64,000 bases of DNA from an uncultured Dehalococcoidia bacterium (GCA_951813535.1 OX638345.1:943029-1007028), one strand, 5' to 3'. Positions 27,812 to 37,867 are shown, numbered from the stretch's first letter. Notes: generated by a model from the letters alone, not told the origin. Translations and numbers: made by a program.

Positions 27812-29863
27812 ATGCGAATCAAAACAGTCATCAGAAGCCTAGTCGGCAGACGGCACCAGTCAATTCTCGCCGCCATGCTGCTCACCGCCACCATCGCATG
27901 GTCCAACAGCTTCGTCATCCCCACCGCACCGGCACAGCACGACGGAGACAGCCCCAAACTGGCCACGAGCATCACAGACGGCAACGTCACACTGAACTGG
28001 TCACTCCAGCAAACCGGAAAGGCGACGCCCACCGGCTACCGGATCTTCCGCCGCCTGCCGGCACGCGACCCGGAAGGCCAGTACGAGACCATCGTCGCCG
28101 ACACTGGCAGCACGACCACCGTCTTCGTCGACCACTGCGCCAACCAAGCCGGCACCACGTACCAATACCAAGTCGCCGTCCTCCATGACGGCAACACCAG
28201 CCCAAGGTCGAACCCTTCACAGATAGCCCTCAAGAGCGACCACCAGGCGCCCAACCCCAGTTCGTGCAGCGCAACCATCGTTGGGCCATACATCGTGCCA
28301 GACGGCGTCCGGATCTTCGACGCTTACGGCGACACCCAGGAGACACCTACCAAGCACACGGCAGACGACACCTACGGGCACGGTGAACTCATCGTCGTCG
28401 CCGTCGAGTTCAACGAGCCAGTCGACACCAGCGCCGCCACCCTCAAGCTCAACATCGGCCCTCACGTCGAAACCCTGACGCCAGTCGATCAAGATGGCAA
28501 CGTCGCCTACTTCGCCACCACCGTCGCAGATGAACACATCGACAACGACGGTGTACACATCGGCGACTACACCGAGACCTTTGGGCACAACCCCACCGGC
28601 GCAATTTACAGCAAAGCGACCTCACGCCGCACGAACCTCTACCACCCCGCCCTGGGCACCCTGGCCAATCACAAGGTGAAAGGCTACGCCCAACGGCCAC
28701 GGATCACCGAAGTACGCATACTCCCACCGGCACACCCGGACCACGGGTATCTGCGCGGCGAGACCATCCATATCCAAGTCCACTTCAGCCAGCCGGTAGT
28801 GGTCACAGACCCAGTCCACGCCACCCTCCGCATGGGCGCCGACGCCACGGCGACCCCACGCACCGCCGCCTACGAACGCGGCACCACCACCGCTACGCTG
28901 GGCTTCAGCTACCTGGTCACCGACGCCGACCAAGACGCCGACGGAATCACCGTCAGCATCCACGACCAAGGCCACATCGTCGGCAAAACCGCCGGTCTCC
29001 TCAGCGACATGAGTAACCACCCGGCACCGCTGGAAGAAAGCCTAAAGGTCAACGGCAACCTGGTAAACGTACCCGAGGTCATGGCGGAAGCAGCATGGAA
29101 CTGGCAATCCCAGTCACCAGGCAGCGACACCGTCGAAATCGACTTCACGATCCGCGCTGACCCCGGCCACTTCTCCGAAGACGACGCCCTCGTCGTCGAC
29201 CTCGGCTGGAGCAACATGAACGCCTACCCGCTTGCCTTCGGCCTCAGCACCGACGTTGACCAGCCGGGCACCGACGGCTCACAAGGCAAAGGCGTGTTCT
29301 TCAGCATGTGGGATACCCACGAGCACGAACGACACGTCGAAGCCGCCGCCGGCGGCTGGGCCGAAACCGACACCATCACCCTGCACGGCATCGACCAAAC
29401 TCGCGTCTCCGCCGTCATGCCCTACGAGTGGACCACCGGAGACTACTCGGCACGTCTCACCCGCGACGGCCCGGCCACGGACCACGGCCGCTACTACAGC
29501 CTCTGGATCACCGACCAAGCCACTAATGTCGAGACCAAGGTCGGCTCCATCCTCTTCCCCGACGAGTTCGGTGACCCAGCCATCCTGGCCACAACCAAAT
29601 TCTCCACTAGGGTCATCCTCACCGGAGACGAGGTCACCAACATCGAGGCAATCCCCCAGCTGCAGATCAGCCTGAACCCGCCCCAAGTGTCGGGACACTC
29701 GCACCCGCATACGGTCGGAACCGCCTACTCACCAGTGCATCAGGTCATCACCAACTCCAACGTCGAGTACGACCCGCAGCAGCGGGAAATCATCATCACG
29801 GCCGGTGGAGACACCCAAAGAACCACGGCCGACCTCCAAGTCCTCGACCTGCAAGCCCAGTGA
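27812..29863 (+). CDS. Secreted FnIII-containing protein, 683 aa
   Basis: The N-terminus has a basic head (MRIKTVIRSLVGRRHQS), a hydrophobic core (ILAAMLLTATIAW) and a cleavage-like PTAPAQ near residue 42, a typical Sec signal. Residues 48-140 form a fibronectin type III domain (GNVTLNWSLQQTG, TGYRIFRRL, TTYQYQVAVLHDG). The remaining 500 residues are beta-rich with Ig-like or cadherin-like wording (GELIVVAVEFNEPV, DADQDADGITV) and share blocks with the next gene (IVPDGVR, TETFGHNP, FGLSTDVDQP, GSQGKGVFF). Probably an exported surface or matrix protein. The downstream gene begins 48 bp later. Confidence 0.75.
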   Translation: MRIKTVIRSLVGRRHQSILAAMLLTATIAWSNSFVIPTAPAQHDGDSPKLATSITDGNVTLNWSLQQTGKATPTGYRIFRRLPARDPEGQYETIVADTGSTTTVFVDHCANQAGTTYQYQVAVLHDGNTSPRSNPSQIALKSDHQAPNPSSCSATIVGPYIVPDGVRIFDAYGDTQETPTKHTADDTYGHGELIVVAVEFNEPVDTSAATLKLNIGPHVETLTPVDQDGNVAYFATTVADEHIDNDGVHIGDYTETFGHNPTGAIYSKATSRRTNLYHPALGTLANHKVKGYAQRPRITEVRILPPAHPDHGYLRGETIHIQVHFSQPVVVTDPVHATLRMGADATATPRTAAYERGTTTATLGFSYLVTDADQDADGITVSIHDQGHIVGKTAGLLSDMSNHPAPLEESLKVNGNLVNVPEVMAEAAWNWQSQSPGSDTVEIDFTIRADPGHFSEDDALVVDLGWSNMNAYPLAFGLSTDVDQPGTDGSQGKGVFFSMWDTHEHERHVEAAAGGWAETDTITLHGIDQTRVSAVMPYEWTTGDYSARLTRDGPATDHGRYYSLWITDQATNVETKVGSILFPDEFGDPAILATTKFSTRVILTGDEVTNIEAIPQLQISLNPPQVSGHSHPHTVGTAYSPVHQVITNSNVEYDPQQREIIITAGGDTQRTTADLQVLDLQAQ

Positions 29864-29910
29864 AACCGGCCACGCTCACGGCCACCCAGTCGCTGCCAAA
29901 GAGAAACAAG

Positions 29911-31785
29911 ATGACCACAGCAACGTCCAACACACACCCGCTGACGAGACGGAACGCCGTCGCCAAGGCGATGGCCGCAGCTCTCATAATCGCAGCGCTG
30001 GCCACCACCGCGGCACTGGCGCCTCAGACGGCGCTCGCCAAATCCGGACCAGCTCCCCAGACCACAAAGCTCCAAGCCGCAAACGCCGCACCAACACCGG
30101 GCACACAGCCAGCCATAGGCAACGACGCATGCGGGCCCACCGGCCCAGGTCCCTACATCGTCCCAGACGGCGTGCGCATGTACGAAGCGTACGGACACCC
30201 CGGCGGCTGGAAGGCACGCATCTTCGGCGACGACACCCACGGCAACGGCGAGCTCATGGTCGTCACCGTCGAGTTCAACGAACCCGTCATCGTCAGCGAA
30301 GCCACCTTCAAGATCCAAATCGGCGACGTCAAGCGAACCTTCGCGCCCATGGCCCTCCAGGACAACATCGTTTACTTCGGCGCACTCGTCGAAAGCTCCA
30401 ACCTCGACACCGACGGCATCTACATCGGCAACCACACCGAGACCTTCGGCCACAACCCGCCCGGCGCCATCTACAGCGAGGAAACCGGCCGCGCCGCCAA
30501 CCTCGAGCACCCGCGCATCGGCGTCCTGCCCAACCACAAGGTAGACGGCCGCCACACCAGAGCCAAGGTAACCGGAGTCTGGCTCGCCTCCGCACCGCAG
30601 ACCGGAAACGAATACCGGTCTGGCGAAACAATCGAGGTCGCCGTCGCCGTCAGCCAAAACGCCGCCGTCAGAGGCATCGTCCACGCCGGAGTACGCGTGG
30701 ACACCAACGACGGACACAACATCCGCGACGCAATCTACTCCCGAGGCAGCGGCACCAACCGGCTCAGATTCCTGTACCGCGTCCAGCCAGACGACCTCGA
30801 CCAGAACGGCGTTGCGCTCCCCGACAACCTCCTGGCCAAGCAGAACGACCTCCCCCTGGGCAACAACGGCGGCGGTCACATAGTCGGGCCAGGCGGGTTG
30901 CTCGTGGATACCGCCAGCCGAGCGAAGCAACCCGACTCCGGACACCAGGTGGACGGCAGCATCGCAACGGTGCCCGAAATCATGGCCGACGTCAGATGGC
31001 AATGGCAACAGGATGTCCCCGACAGCGAGACCCTGAGCATCGACTTTGACGTCACCGAGGACCCGGGACACTTCTCGGAGACCGAATCCCTGGTGGCCGC
31101 CATCGGCGTGACCAACATCAGCGGCCAGCAAGTCGCCTTCGGCCTCAGCACCGATGTTGACCAGCCTGACACTGACGGCTCACAGGGCAAGGGCGTCTTC
31201 TTCACCAAGTGGGGCCCCGACGACACCGAACAGAACTCAGCGCAGCCCAGCGACAACGGCTGGACCCAGCACGGCGCCAACCAGCTCGTCAACTCCGAAG
31301 ACGACGCCACCAGCGTCGTCGTGCCCTACGACTGGGGAGCCGGCGAATACTCCCTCGAGCTCCGACACGACGGCGCGGCCAAAACTGACGGCCGGTACTA
31401 CGGCGTGTGGATCACCAACAAGGCCACCAGCGTCGAGACCAAGGCCGGCTCCCTGTTCTTCGCGGCGGAAGGGGGCAACCCCCAAATCGCCGCCCGCGCC
31501 GGACTGCACTCACGAATCATGTTCACCAGCAGCAGCGATGAAACACCCATCAGCAGCATGCCGACCATGGAAGTACGCCTCAGCCGACCCGACGCATCAG
31601 TGACCGCAGACTACGACGAAGAATCTCCCGTTGCCATCAACATCAGGTACGCGACCATACACGGCCACCTGTTGAACTCCGACGTCGTCTACCTGCCCAA
31701 CGACGACCAGGTGAAGATCACCGCCGGCGGCAGAACCGTGCGGATTACACCAAACCGCACGACGCGGCAACTCACCAACCAATAG
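29911..31785 (+). CDS. Secreted paralogue of the preceding protein, no FnIII domain
   Basis: The ATG at 29911 (AGAGA upstream) is preferred over a GTG at 29860 that overlaps the previous stop but lacks a ribosome-binding site. The protein has 624 aa with a Sec signal: Thr-Arg-Arg head, AMAAALIIAALATTAALA core, cut after ALA-K-like residues. The body aligns with residues 150-680 of the upstream protein: YIVPDGVRMYEAYG, GELMVVTVEFNEPV, TETFGHNPPGAIYS, VAFGLSTDVDQPDTDG. The pair therefore arose by tandem duplication, with the FnIII domain gained or lost. Function unknown; a surface role is inferred. Confidence 0.75.
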   Translation: MTTATSNTHPLTRRNAVAKAMAAALIIAALATTAALAPQTALAKSGPAPQTTKLQAANAAPTPGTQPAIGNDACGPTGPGPYIVPDGVRMYEAYGHPGGWKARIFGDDTHGNGELMVVTVEFNEPVIVSEATFKIQIGDVKRTFAPMALQDNIVYFGALVESSNLDTDGIYIGNHTETFGHNPPGAIYSEETGRAANLEHPRIGVLPNHKVDGRHTRAKVTGVWLASAPQTGNEYRSGETIEVAVAVSQNAAVRGIVHAGVRVDTNDGHNIRDAIYSRGSGTNRLRFLYRVQPDDLDQNGVALPDNLLAKQNDLPLGNNGGGHIVGPGGLLVDTASRAKQPDSGHQVDGSIATVPEIMADVRWQWQQDVPDSETLSIDFDVTEDPGHFSETESLVAAIGVTNISGQQVAFGLSTDVDQPDTDGSQGKGVFFTKWGPDDTEQNSAQPSDNGWTQHGANQLVNSEDDATSVVVPYDWGAGEYSLELRHDGAAKTDGRYYGVWITNKATSVETKAGSLFFAAEGGNPQIAARAGLHSRIMFTSSSDETPISSMPTMEVRLSRPDASVTADYDEESPVAINIRYATIHGHLLNSDVVYLPNDDQVKITAGGRTVRITPNRTTRQLTNQ

Positions 31786-31854
31786 CCAGCCCAAGCGGAC
31801 CGGCGGATCCAACCCCGATGGCAGCACGCCGCCGTGCAGCGGCGCGACAGAACC

Positions 31855-34800
31855 ATGACGCTACTACCAAAGATGCAAAGCACAGCCATCCTCAGGGCGA
31901 CCAAGGTGGCCATCGTCACCACCATCGCATGCGCCCTGCTCTACGCCGGCCAGACCGCAAGCGCCCAAGAAGGAGCCCCGGCCCAGCCCACCGGCCTGAC
32001 CTACCTCACCGTCGCATCAGACCACGTGACCCTGAAGTGGGACGACGTACGCGACGACTCCATCACCGGATACCGGATCCTGCGACGGGAGATACCTCTA
32101 CAAGCGGCCGGCACGTTCACGACCGTCGAGGACAACACCAATAACCCTGAGACCACCTATACCGACCACACCGTCAACCCTGCCACCGAATACGTCTACC
32201 GCATCAAGGCCATCAACGAACACGGCACATCGCCTCAGTCCCCCTACGTAAACGTCACCACTCCACAGAGCACGGACGAAGTGCCCAGAACCCAGGCCAA
32301 CCTCCGGCCCACCAGTCTCACCGCCACGCTGCAAGACAACTGGGTAATCATCAGCTGGAACCCGCCCGCCGCCGCGGCAGACGAAGTCACCGGATACGAA
32401 ATCCTGCGCCGCCAGCCCAGCAATACCCAAGAGGCCTCACCCAACCTGGTCAACAACACCGGCAACGCCAACACCTCCTACGTGGACCCCACCGCCAACA
32501 CCCCTGGCGAACACTACGTCTACTGGGTCAAGGCCATCCGAGGCGACGAAAAGAGCAGCTGGTCCAACCAAATCGCCATCACCCTGCCCGACAACTACCT
32601 GCAGGGCTCCAGCTACCTGGCAGTCAACACCGCCGGCCGAGACTCCGCCACCGCTACCTACACCGTCACCGCCGCCGGCACCTACAGCCTGCGCTACGCG
32701 CATTACGGCACCACAGATTGGATGCAAACCCTCACCAGGACCGCCGATGACACCACCACCGCCCTGCAGTTCAACATCGACGACCTGACGCCAAACCAGT
32801 CGTACGTGGTCCAAGCCTCCTCCAACACCGCCTTCAGCGACGGAGCCACCCAGCAGAAGACCTTCACCAACCGCCCGGCACAACGGGACATCATCCTGGC
32901 CGCCCGCAACCTCAACCCCAACGGTGCAACCACACCCGACGGCAAAACCGTCTGGATAGCCGACGCCACCCCGCTGACCAACCGCATATTCGCCTACGAC
33001 ATCAGCACCGGGCAGCACCTCCCCGAAAAGAGCTTCGACACGCCCTACAGCCACCGGCCCAGCGCGGCCTTCGCACGGGGCGACACCCTCTGGGTGGCCG
33101 GCCAACTCAGCCGACGGGTCCGCGCCTACAACATCTCCAGCACCGGCACCATCGGCGAACTGCTCACCGAACGCGAGATCAGTCTCGTCCTATCCAACGC
33201 ATCGTCCCGCGGCATGTGGGGCAACAACGACACCATCTGGCTCGCCGACGTGAGCGCCGACCAGATCTACGCCTACAGCACCCAGGACAACGCCCGGCTG
33301 CCCTGCCACGATTTCCACCACGCCGACTTCGCCGAAGAGATACAGGGCCTCTGGTCCGACGGCGTCATGATGTTCGCCGTGGACGGAAAGACCAAACGCG
33401 TCATCGCGTTTGACACCGTCTCATCACAGCGGTGGACCAAGCCCGAGTTCGCCCTCGACCCAAACAACAACCGGCCCAGGGGCATCTGGGGCAACGACGA
33501 CACCATCTGGGTACTCCAGGACGGAGACATCAAAGACCAAGCCTTCGCCTACTACGCGCCACATCCCGAGGCTGCACTCTCCGGCATCAGCGCCATCGCC
33601 AACTCATACTCCTCGGCACGCGTCATCACCCACATCGCCTACTACGACGGCGCCGCCCATACCATCAACCTGCGATACCGCAGAGCCGACCAAAACACCT
33701 GGTCAAACCCACAGACGAAAGACGCCACCCGAGCCCACCACAGCTTCGACCTCGACGGCCTCCTCGTCGACCACGCCTACATCGTCCAGGCCTCCACCGA
33801 CAGCAGCTTTCCCCCGGACCAGACCCTGGAGACTGAACTGGTCCTCCGCCCCAAGACACACGACATAGACCTCACAACGCCAAACGGCGACGCTCGCGGC
33901 ATCTGGGCCGACGGTGAAACCCTCTGGGTCGCCAACGACGGCTACGGCGACAACAACCGCATGTACGCCTACGACCTCGACACCGGCCAGCAGGTCTCGC
34001 GGAAAACCTTCGACCTCAACAAGGTCACCAACGGCGAACCCAGCGGCGTCATGGGGCACAACGGCAACGCACTCGTCACCAACAAGAGCGACGACAAGGT
34101 GTTTGCCTACTCGCTCAGCCCCGGCCAGAACTACGGCCAGATGCAGGCCGACAAGAACTTCAGCATCAACCACCCGACGAAGCTCGCCGAGCTCCGTATG
34201 CCCCACGGCATCTGGGCCAACGACAACACCGCGTGGCTCGCCGGCAACGTCCACGAGCAGGTCTACGCCCACAACATCAGCTCCAACGGCGACTACGGAG
34301 CTCGGCTTACCGACCGGGAGTGTGACCTCTTCACCCACTACTCCCAGCCCAACGGCATGTGGTCCGACGGACACACCCTCTGGATCGCTGACTCCCACGA
34401 AGACCGCATCTTCGCCTACGCCATGTCCGACTCGGGTTGCGGAGCACGGCAGCCGCTGCGCGAAATCCGCCTGGCTCCCGAAAATAACAGCCCATGGGGC
34501 ATCTGGTCCGACGGTCACCTCATGTGGGTCGCCGACCCCCGCGCCGACAAGATCTACGCCTACTACCTGCCACCCGAACCCGCCGGAAACCTCGCCAACG
34601 TAACGTTCGACCACTACGACCGGCACAAGACCCGAATCACCGTCCACATCAAGAACCCCGACGCGGCAAGCAACACCGTTCGCCTGACCTACTCACCCGT
34701 CTCAGCGGACAGCGAGAGCACCGTCACCAACACCACCACCGGCGCCTCCACAACGTTCGACATCACGGACCTCGAGAAGGGCACCAGTTACCTGGCCACA

Positions 34801-36117
34801 ATCCAGCTCAACGACGAACAACCGGCGCCCACCGGCTTCCGAACCTTCTCCCAGGACGACGGCATCCAGGACATCCTGCTCGACTTTGTAGAAGATAACG
34901 AGGCCGAGCAGCCCTGGACGCGCGAGACCTACAACTTCATGCGCAGAGAGGCCGTCCCGGTCAAATCCAACCCGGCCAGCGCCAGCCACGTCACCTACGT
35001 CTGCTACTCCGACGGTTGCAACATCGCGGACTACAACATCGGCTGGTATGTCCGCCACAACACCGGCGTCACCGCCCACGAGCTGGCCCACGTCTACACC
35101 GCCAGCAAACACCTCGACGACGAGAGCAACATCTACGTCGGCATCGGATGGATATACCACAGCTTGCTCGCCGCAGGCGGCTCCGGCTGCGACGTCGCCG
35201 AACTCTACGCCGACACCATCTCCCACGTCGAGCAGAACGGCGGCTCCGGTTACTTCGTCAACTGCTCCAACACACCCTCCAGCCCATCAGCCGAAACCGA
35301 AGAGGTTATCTCCGACACCCTCGACTACATCTACCCGAACTGGTTCATCGACCGCTACGAGGCTGACAACCTGCCCTACGCCACCTCCGACGACGCGCGC
35401 TACGACCACGACTACGACCTGGAGAAACTCTACGCCGATCTCAGGGCAACCACGGGATACCCCCGCACCATCGCGACCAACAACTTCAAGAACGAGTTCG
35501 GAGGCTACTGCAAACAGGGCCGGACCAGCGCCACCAGGAACCCCTGGCAGGCCGGCGGATGCGTGCCCCAAGCACCGGGACTAGCCGCCGAGGGCGGCAA
35601 CACCGGCGCCGTGTCCCTGACGTGGAGCGTCCCTGCATACGACGGCGGTTCCCCCATCACCTCCTACCAGCTCCAGTGGAAAGGCCCCAACCAGGAGTTC
35701 CACATCGCGCGCTCCATCATGATCGACAAGAACGCCGTCCGGCAACAGACCCTCCCGAACATCCAACCAGGGTCGTCCATACGCCTGACCGCCCACAACC
35801 AAAACGGGGCCGGCCAAAGCGCCACCCTGAACGACAGCGGACACGTCCCGCCGCCAACCAACCTCATCGTCACACGCGGCGCCTCCAGCATTGCCGTCCG
35901 ATGGATGGCGCCCAGCATCCTGCCCGCCAAGTTCCGCATCCAATGGAAGACGACGAACCAGACCTGGCAGGACGCCCGAAGCCTCGTCGTAGACAACTCG
36001 AAACAGCAAGCCGTCATCACCGGCGCGAACCCCCAGACCACGTATCAGGTCAGGGTGATAGCCGAAACCATCCTCGGCTTCCAGACCGCATCCCAAGAAC
36101 ACCAAAGCGCGCCTTAG
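31855..36117 (+). CDS. Large secreted FnIII, beta-propeller and HExxH metalloprotease protein
   Basis: From ATG 31855 there are 1,420 aa with a signal peptide (VAIVTTIACALLYAGQTASA). Two FnIII domains follow (about residues 35-125 and 140-240). Two sets of five repeats come next, of the form GIW-[AGS]-[DN]-x-[DE]-T-[LI]-W-[VL]-A-D...AY (about residues 340-580 and 670-920), resembling NHL/YVTN propeller blades and separated by FnIII-like segments. Near residue 1074, VTAHELAHVYTAS is a zinc-protease HExxH; AELYADTI 45 residues later may supply the third ligand. Two further FnIII domains close the protein. An extracellular or surface metalloprotease is inferred. It is the third gene of the secreted cluster. 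Confidence 0.75.
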   Translation: MTLLPKMQSTAILRATKVAIVTTIACALLYAGQTASAQEGAPAQPTGLTYLTVASDHVTLKWDDVRDDSITGYRILRREIPLQAAGTFTTVEDNTNNPETTYTDHTVNPATEYVYRIKAINEHGTSPQSPYVNVTTPQSTDEVPRTQANLRPTSLTATLQDNWVIISWNPPAAAADEVTGYEILRRQPSNTQEASPNLVNNTGNANTSYVDPTANTPGEHYVYWVKAIRGDEKSSWSNQIAITLPDNYLQGSSYLAVNTAGRDSATATYTVTAAGTYSLRYAHYGTTDWMQTLTRTADDTTTALQFNIDDLTPNQSYVVQASSNTAFSDGATQQKTFTNRPAQRDIILAARNLNPNGATTPDGKTVWIADATPLTNRIFAYDISTGQHLPEKSFDTPYSHRPSAAFARGDTLWVAGQLSRRVRAYNISSTGTIGELLTEREISLVLSNASSRGMWGNNDTIWLADVSADQIYAYSTQDNARLPCHDFHHADFAEEIQGLWSDGVMMFAVDGKTKRVIAFDTVSSQRWTKPEFALDPNNNRPRGIWGNDDTIWVLQDGDIKDQAFAYYAPHPEAALSGISAIANSYSSARVITHIAYYDGAAHTINLRYRRADQNTWSNPQTKDATRAHHSFDLDGLLVDHAYIVQASTDSSFPPDQTLETELVLRPKTHDIDLTTPNGDARGIWADGETLWVANDGYGDNNRMYAYDLDTGQQVSRKTFDLNKVTNGEPSGVMGHNGNALVTNKSDDKVFAYSLSPGQNYGQMQADKNFSINHPTKLAELRMPHGIWANDNTAWLAGNVHEQVYAHNISSNGDYGARLTDRECDLFTHYSQPNGMWSDGHTLWIADSHEDRIFAYAMSDSGCGARQPLREIRLAPENNSPWGIWSDGHLMWVADPRADKIYAYYLPPEPAGNLANVTFDHYDRHKTRITVHIKNPDAASNTVRLTYSPVSADSESTVTNTTTGASTTFDITDLEKGTSYLATIQLNDEQPAPTGFRTFSQDDGIQDILLDFVEDNEAEQPWTRETYNFMRREAVPVKSNPASASHVTYVCYSDGCNIADYNIGWYVRHNTGVTAHELAHVYTASKHLDDESNIYVGIGWIYHSLLAAGGSGCDVAELYADTISHVEQNGGSGYFVNCSNTPSSPSAETEEVISDTLDYIYPNWFIDRYEADNLPYATSDDARYDHDYDLEKLYADLRATTGYPRTIATNNFKNEFGGYCKQGRTSATRNPWQAGGCVPQAPGLAAEGGNTGAVSLTWSVPAYDGGSPITSYQLQWKGPNQEFHIARSIMIDKNAVRQQTLPNIQPGSSIRLTAHNQNGAGQSATLNDSGHVPPPTNLIVTRGASSIAVRWMAPSILPAKFRIQWKTTNQTWQDARSLVVDNSKQQAVITGANPQTTYQVRVIAETILGFQTASQEHQSAP

Positions 36118-36122
36118 TCAAC

Positions 36123-36148
36123 CCGCTGGTCCCCAAATAAACCAGCGG
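36123..36148 (+). terminator. Hairpin after the secreted-protein cluster
   Basis: CCGCTGGT-10 nt-ACCAGCGG directly after the stop at 36117. There is no T-run, so it is a terminator-like or mRNA 3'-end hairpin. Confidence 0.45.
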
Positions 36149-36297
36149 CAGACTGCGCAGACGACGGCGCCATCTGCACCTCCGATGGCCGCATGCTCTC
36201 CCACGCGACCAGCATCATGATCCCCGGGCCCGGCTGAACCTGCCCAACGATGCGAGATCCTGACCGCGGACGGTCGGAATACGCAGGTACCATGATG

Positions 36298-36321
36298 GTG
36301 GTCAGCGTTTTTGCTGACCAC
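36298..36321 (+). promoter_or_regulatory. Perfect 9-bp hairpin in the leader of a truncated secreted-protein gene
   Basis: GTGGTCAGC-GTTTTT-GCTGACCAC lies 39 bp before the ATG at 36360. It could end upstream transcription or act in the leader RNA. Confidence 0.4.
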
Positions 36322-36359
36322 TGGTCTGCTCCACCCTGCTTCAAGGAGAGAACATCAGC

Positions 36360-36594
36360 ATGGGCATCAAAACGAACACCGCCAAGCCGGGCAACACGGC
36401 AGCCAAAGCCACGACGCTGCTTGCAGCGGCAATCCTGATCGCAGTCCTGTCCCTGGGCTCGCCAACGCCGACCCAAGGAGCGTCGGGTAGAGAATTGATC
36501 TGGTCCTCAACCATGACGGTGGGCAGCACAGGCAACGCCAAGGGATACGCAAAACCCAGCGTGGGAGCGCTGCCCAACCCGAGCTTCACCTCGG
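36360..36594 (+). pseudogene. N-terminal stub of a secreted protein
   Basis: The ATG at 36360 has AAGGAG upstream. A Sec signal (TTLLAAAILIAVLSLGSPTP, cut near TQGAS) is followed by RELIWSSTMTVGSTGNAKGY and GALPNPSF, a wording I associate with large secreted beta-sandwich proteins. Around 36594 this text stops and the frame runs antisense through the Cys-rich gene remnant to a stop at 36644. The gene was cut by the arrival of module A. Confidence 0.55.
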
Positions 36595-36741
36595 CAATGA
36601 CGCCGGCGGCCACGGCGGCCCTGATGATGTGGTGGCGGCAGTAGTCCTGGCCGCCAATCCGGTAGAGCGTCTTGACGTAGACCGTGGGGGGAGCGCGGAC
36701 GGGCGGCTCCAGTTCCGCGCCGCAGGCAATGCATTGGGCAT
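36595..36741 (-). pseudogene. Cys-rich (zinc-ribbon-like) small protein gene, module A copy
   Basis: The start ATG at 36741 has GGAGGTGAAG just upstream. After two codons a missing base breaks the frame; restored, it reads CIACGAELEPPVRAPPTVYV then LYRIGGQDYCRHHIIRAA. The C-x2-C...C-x2-H pattern suggests a small zinc-binding fold. The equivalent gene of module B begins MSKCVAGC at 53692 with the same ribosome-binding site and is cut by IS1182 after nine codons. The 3' end here is truncated near 36595. Confidence 0.5.
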
Positions 36742-37110
36742 GGTCTTCACCTCCGGGTGATTGGTGGTATTGACCGGATTGTAGTGAAAACCGCCCGCGC
36801 CCCTTTGCGTTTATCCCGGGAGGGTGCCCGGCCGCGCAATCCCACCCAATGGAATCCAACGCATTGGATTCCAATCCATTCCATAGCCGTCCATTCTATT
36901 GGATAGGTATGGATACCATTGCAATGGATGCCTATCCATTCGTCGCCGGCGCCGCCCGGGCGGTTGACGACGTGTTCACGCGGCAGGATCCAGCGCTCCG
37001 CCGAGGGCGGACAGCGGCGGTCCTCCGCGACGAGCGGTTTTCCGGCCCGCGGTGGTCAGGCAAACGACGGTGAAAAGGGCCACTTGCGCCCGCTTGCGCC
37101 CGTCCATTCG
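36741..37110 (+). repeat. Module A: diverged direct repeat with TGGA/TCCA array
   Basis: This aligns with 53692-54075 from the Cys-rich gene start (TCACCTCCGG), through GGATTGTAGTGA, a 95-bp array packed with TGGA/TCCA words (36846-36945), CACGCGG, GGCAAACGACGGTGAAAA, CGCTTGCGC, to CGCCGCGCGATAATTA. Both copies have the same orientation, 17 kb apart. Copy B precedes an intact tyrosine recombinase; here the recombinase is missing and a MazF-like gene lies convergently to the right. Confidence 0.7.
36849..37073 (+). CDS. Conserved 74-aa ORF over the TGGA array (module A)
   Basis: ATG 36849 to TGA 37073 encodes a peptide beginning MESNALDSNPFH and ending GPRWSGKRR. The module B frame (53811-54023) begins MDSNALDINPLH and ends GPQWPGKRR, with the same start and stop positions in the alignment. 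Shared residues include SNALD, NP, DTI, PFV and GKRR. No clear ribosome-binding site precedes it. Either a small protein is encoded or the array is DNA/RNA structure and the frame is incidental. Confidence 0.35.
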   Translation: MESNALDSNPFHSRPFYWIGMDTIAMDAYPFVAGAARAVDDVFTRQDPALRRGRTAAVLRDERFSGPRWSGKRR

Positions 37111-37153
37111 CCGCGCGATAATTAGGCCACTCGGTGCCGGCGCGTGTCGTCAA

Positions 37154-37855
37154 CTAGGCTTCTGGGTGTTGGATCATGGAGAGCAGCCTGCTGATTCCGG
37201 CCTCCACTCCCTCCGAACCCGCCAGGCCAGCGGCGGTCAGGTTACGTTCAACGGCGTCTATGGTCCGCACTCGCTGAACCAGCGCCGTCGCCGCGACGTT
37301 CGAGTCCAGCACGGTTATGAGCACATCTCCCGGCGCACCGTGTCTCGCTTCCCGCTCCTCAACCTCCACTGCGATCGCCAGGTTGTTTCCGGCGTTGTAA
37401 TCGATGACCAGCACGGTGGTCAGAAATGCCGCGCCACCCGATCCGGTCACGGGAAGCCGCCAGAGGGTACCTGCGTCTATGGGTATGATCCCTTCGGGCG
37501 TGGCCACTTCGCCGGGACGGTGCCGCGTGGTGAAGCGTCGGGCCAGCGACTCGATGGCGTCGTCCAATTCATCGGGTGATGCCCGTCCCATGATCGCGCC
37601 CAACCGCCGTTGCTGCACCGTCTTCACCTGCCTGGTCGACGCCCATGAATCGGTGTCGGCTATGTGCACGTGCTGGCGGGTGCGGTACCTCTCGGCCGGC
37701 ATGGTCGTCGACATCGGCAGCGCGATCGCGGTGCGGTAGCTCCCGTTGAACTCATCGGTGCTGATGATCAGCGCCGGTCGCCTGCCCGAAAGTTCGGCCC
37801 CGATGACGGGGCCAAAATCGTAATCGAAGATGTCGCCTTGCCGGATCCTCGGCAT
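37154..37855 (-). CDS. MazF/PemK-like toxin with a C-terminal extension
   Basis: Residues 1-115 read as a MazF/PemK fold: GDIFDYDFGPVIGAELSGRR, PALIISTDEFNGSYRTAIAL, VKTVQQRRLGAIMGRAS. Family members are mRNA interferases of about 110 aa; this protein has 233 aa. The extra half (AGTLWRLPVTGSGGAAFLTT onward) is unrecognised and may be a cis-acting regulatory or second domain. It starts 12 nt after the stop of 37868-38413 on the same strand, as toxins follow antitoxins. Confidence 0.7.
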   Translation of the reverse strand: MPRIRQGDIFDYDFGPVIGAELSGRRPALIISTDEFNGSYRTAIALPMSTTMPAERYRTRQHVHIADTDSWASTRQVKTVQQRRLGAIMGRASPDELDDAIESLARRFTTRHRPGEVATPEGIIPIDAGTLWRLPVTGSGGAAFLTTVLVIDYNAGNNLAIAVEVEEREARHGAPGDVLITVLDSNVAATALVQRVRTIDAVERNLTAAGLAGSEGVEAGISRLLSMIQHPEA

Positions 37856-37867
37856 GGTTGTCTTTGA

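Noticed and set aside
29740-31131. 463-codon minus-strand frame
   Set aside because: Antisense of the second secreted protein, which has a signal peptide and a paralogue.
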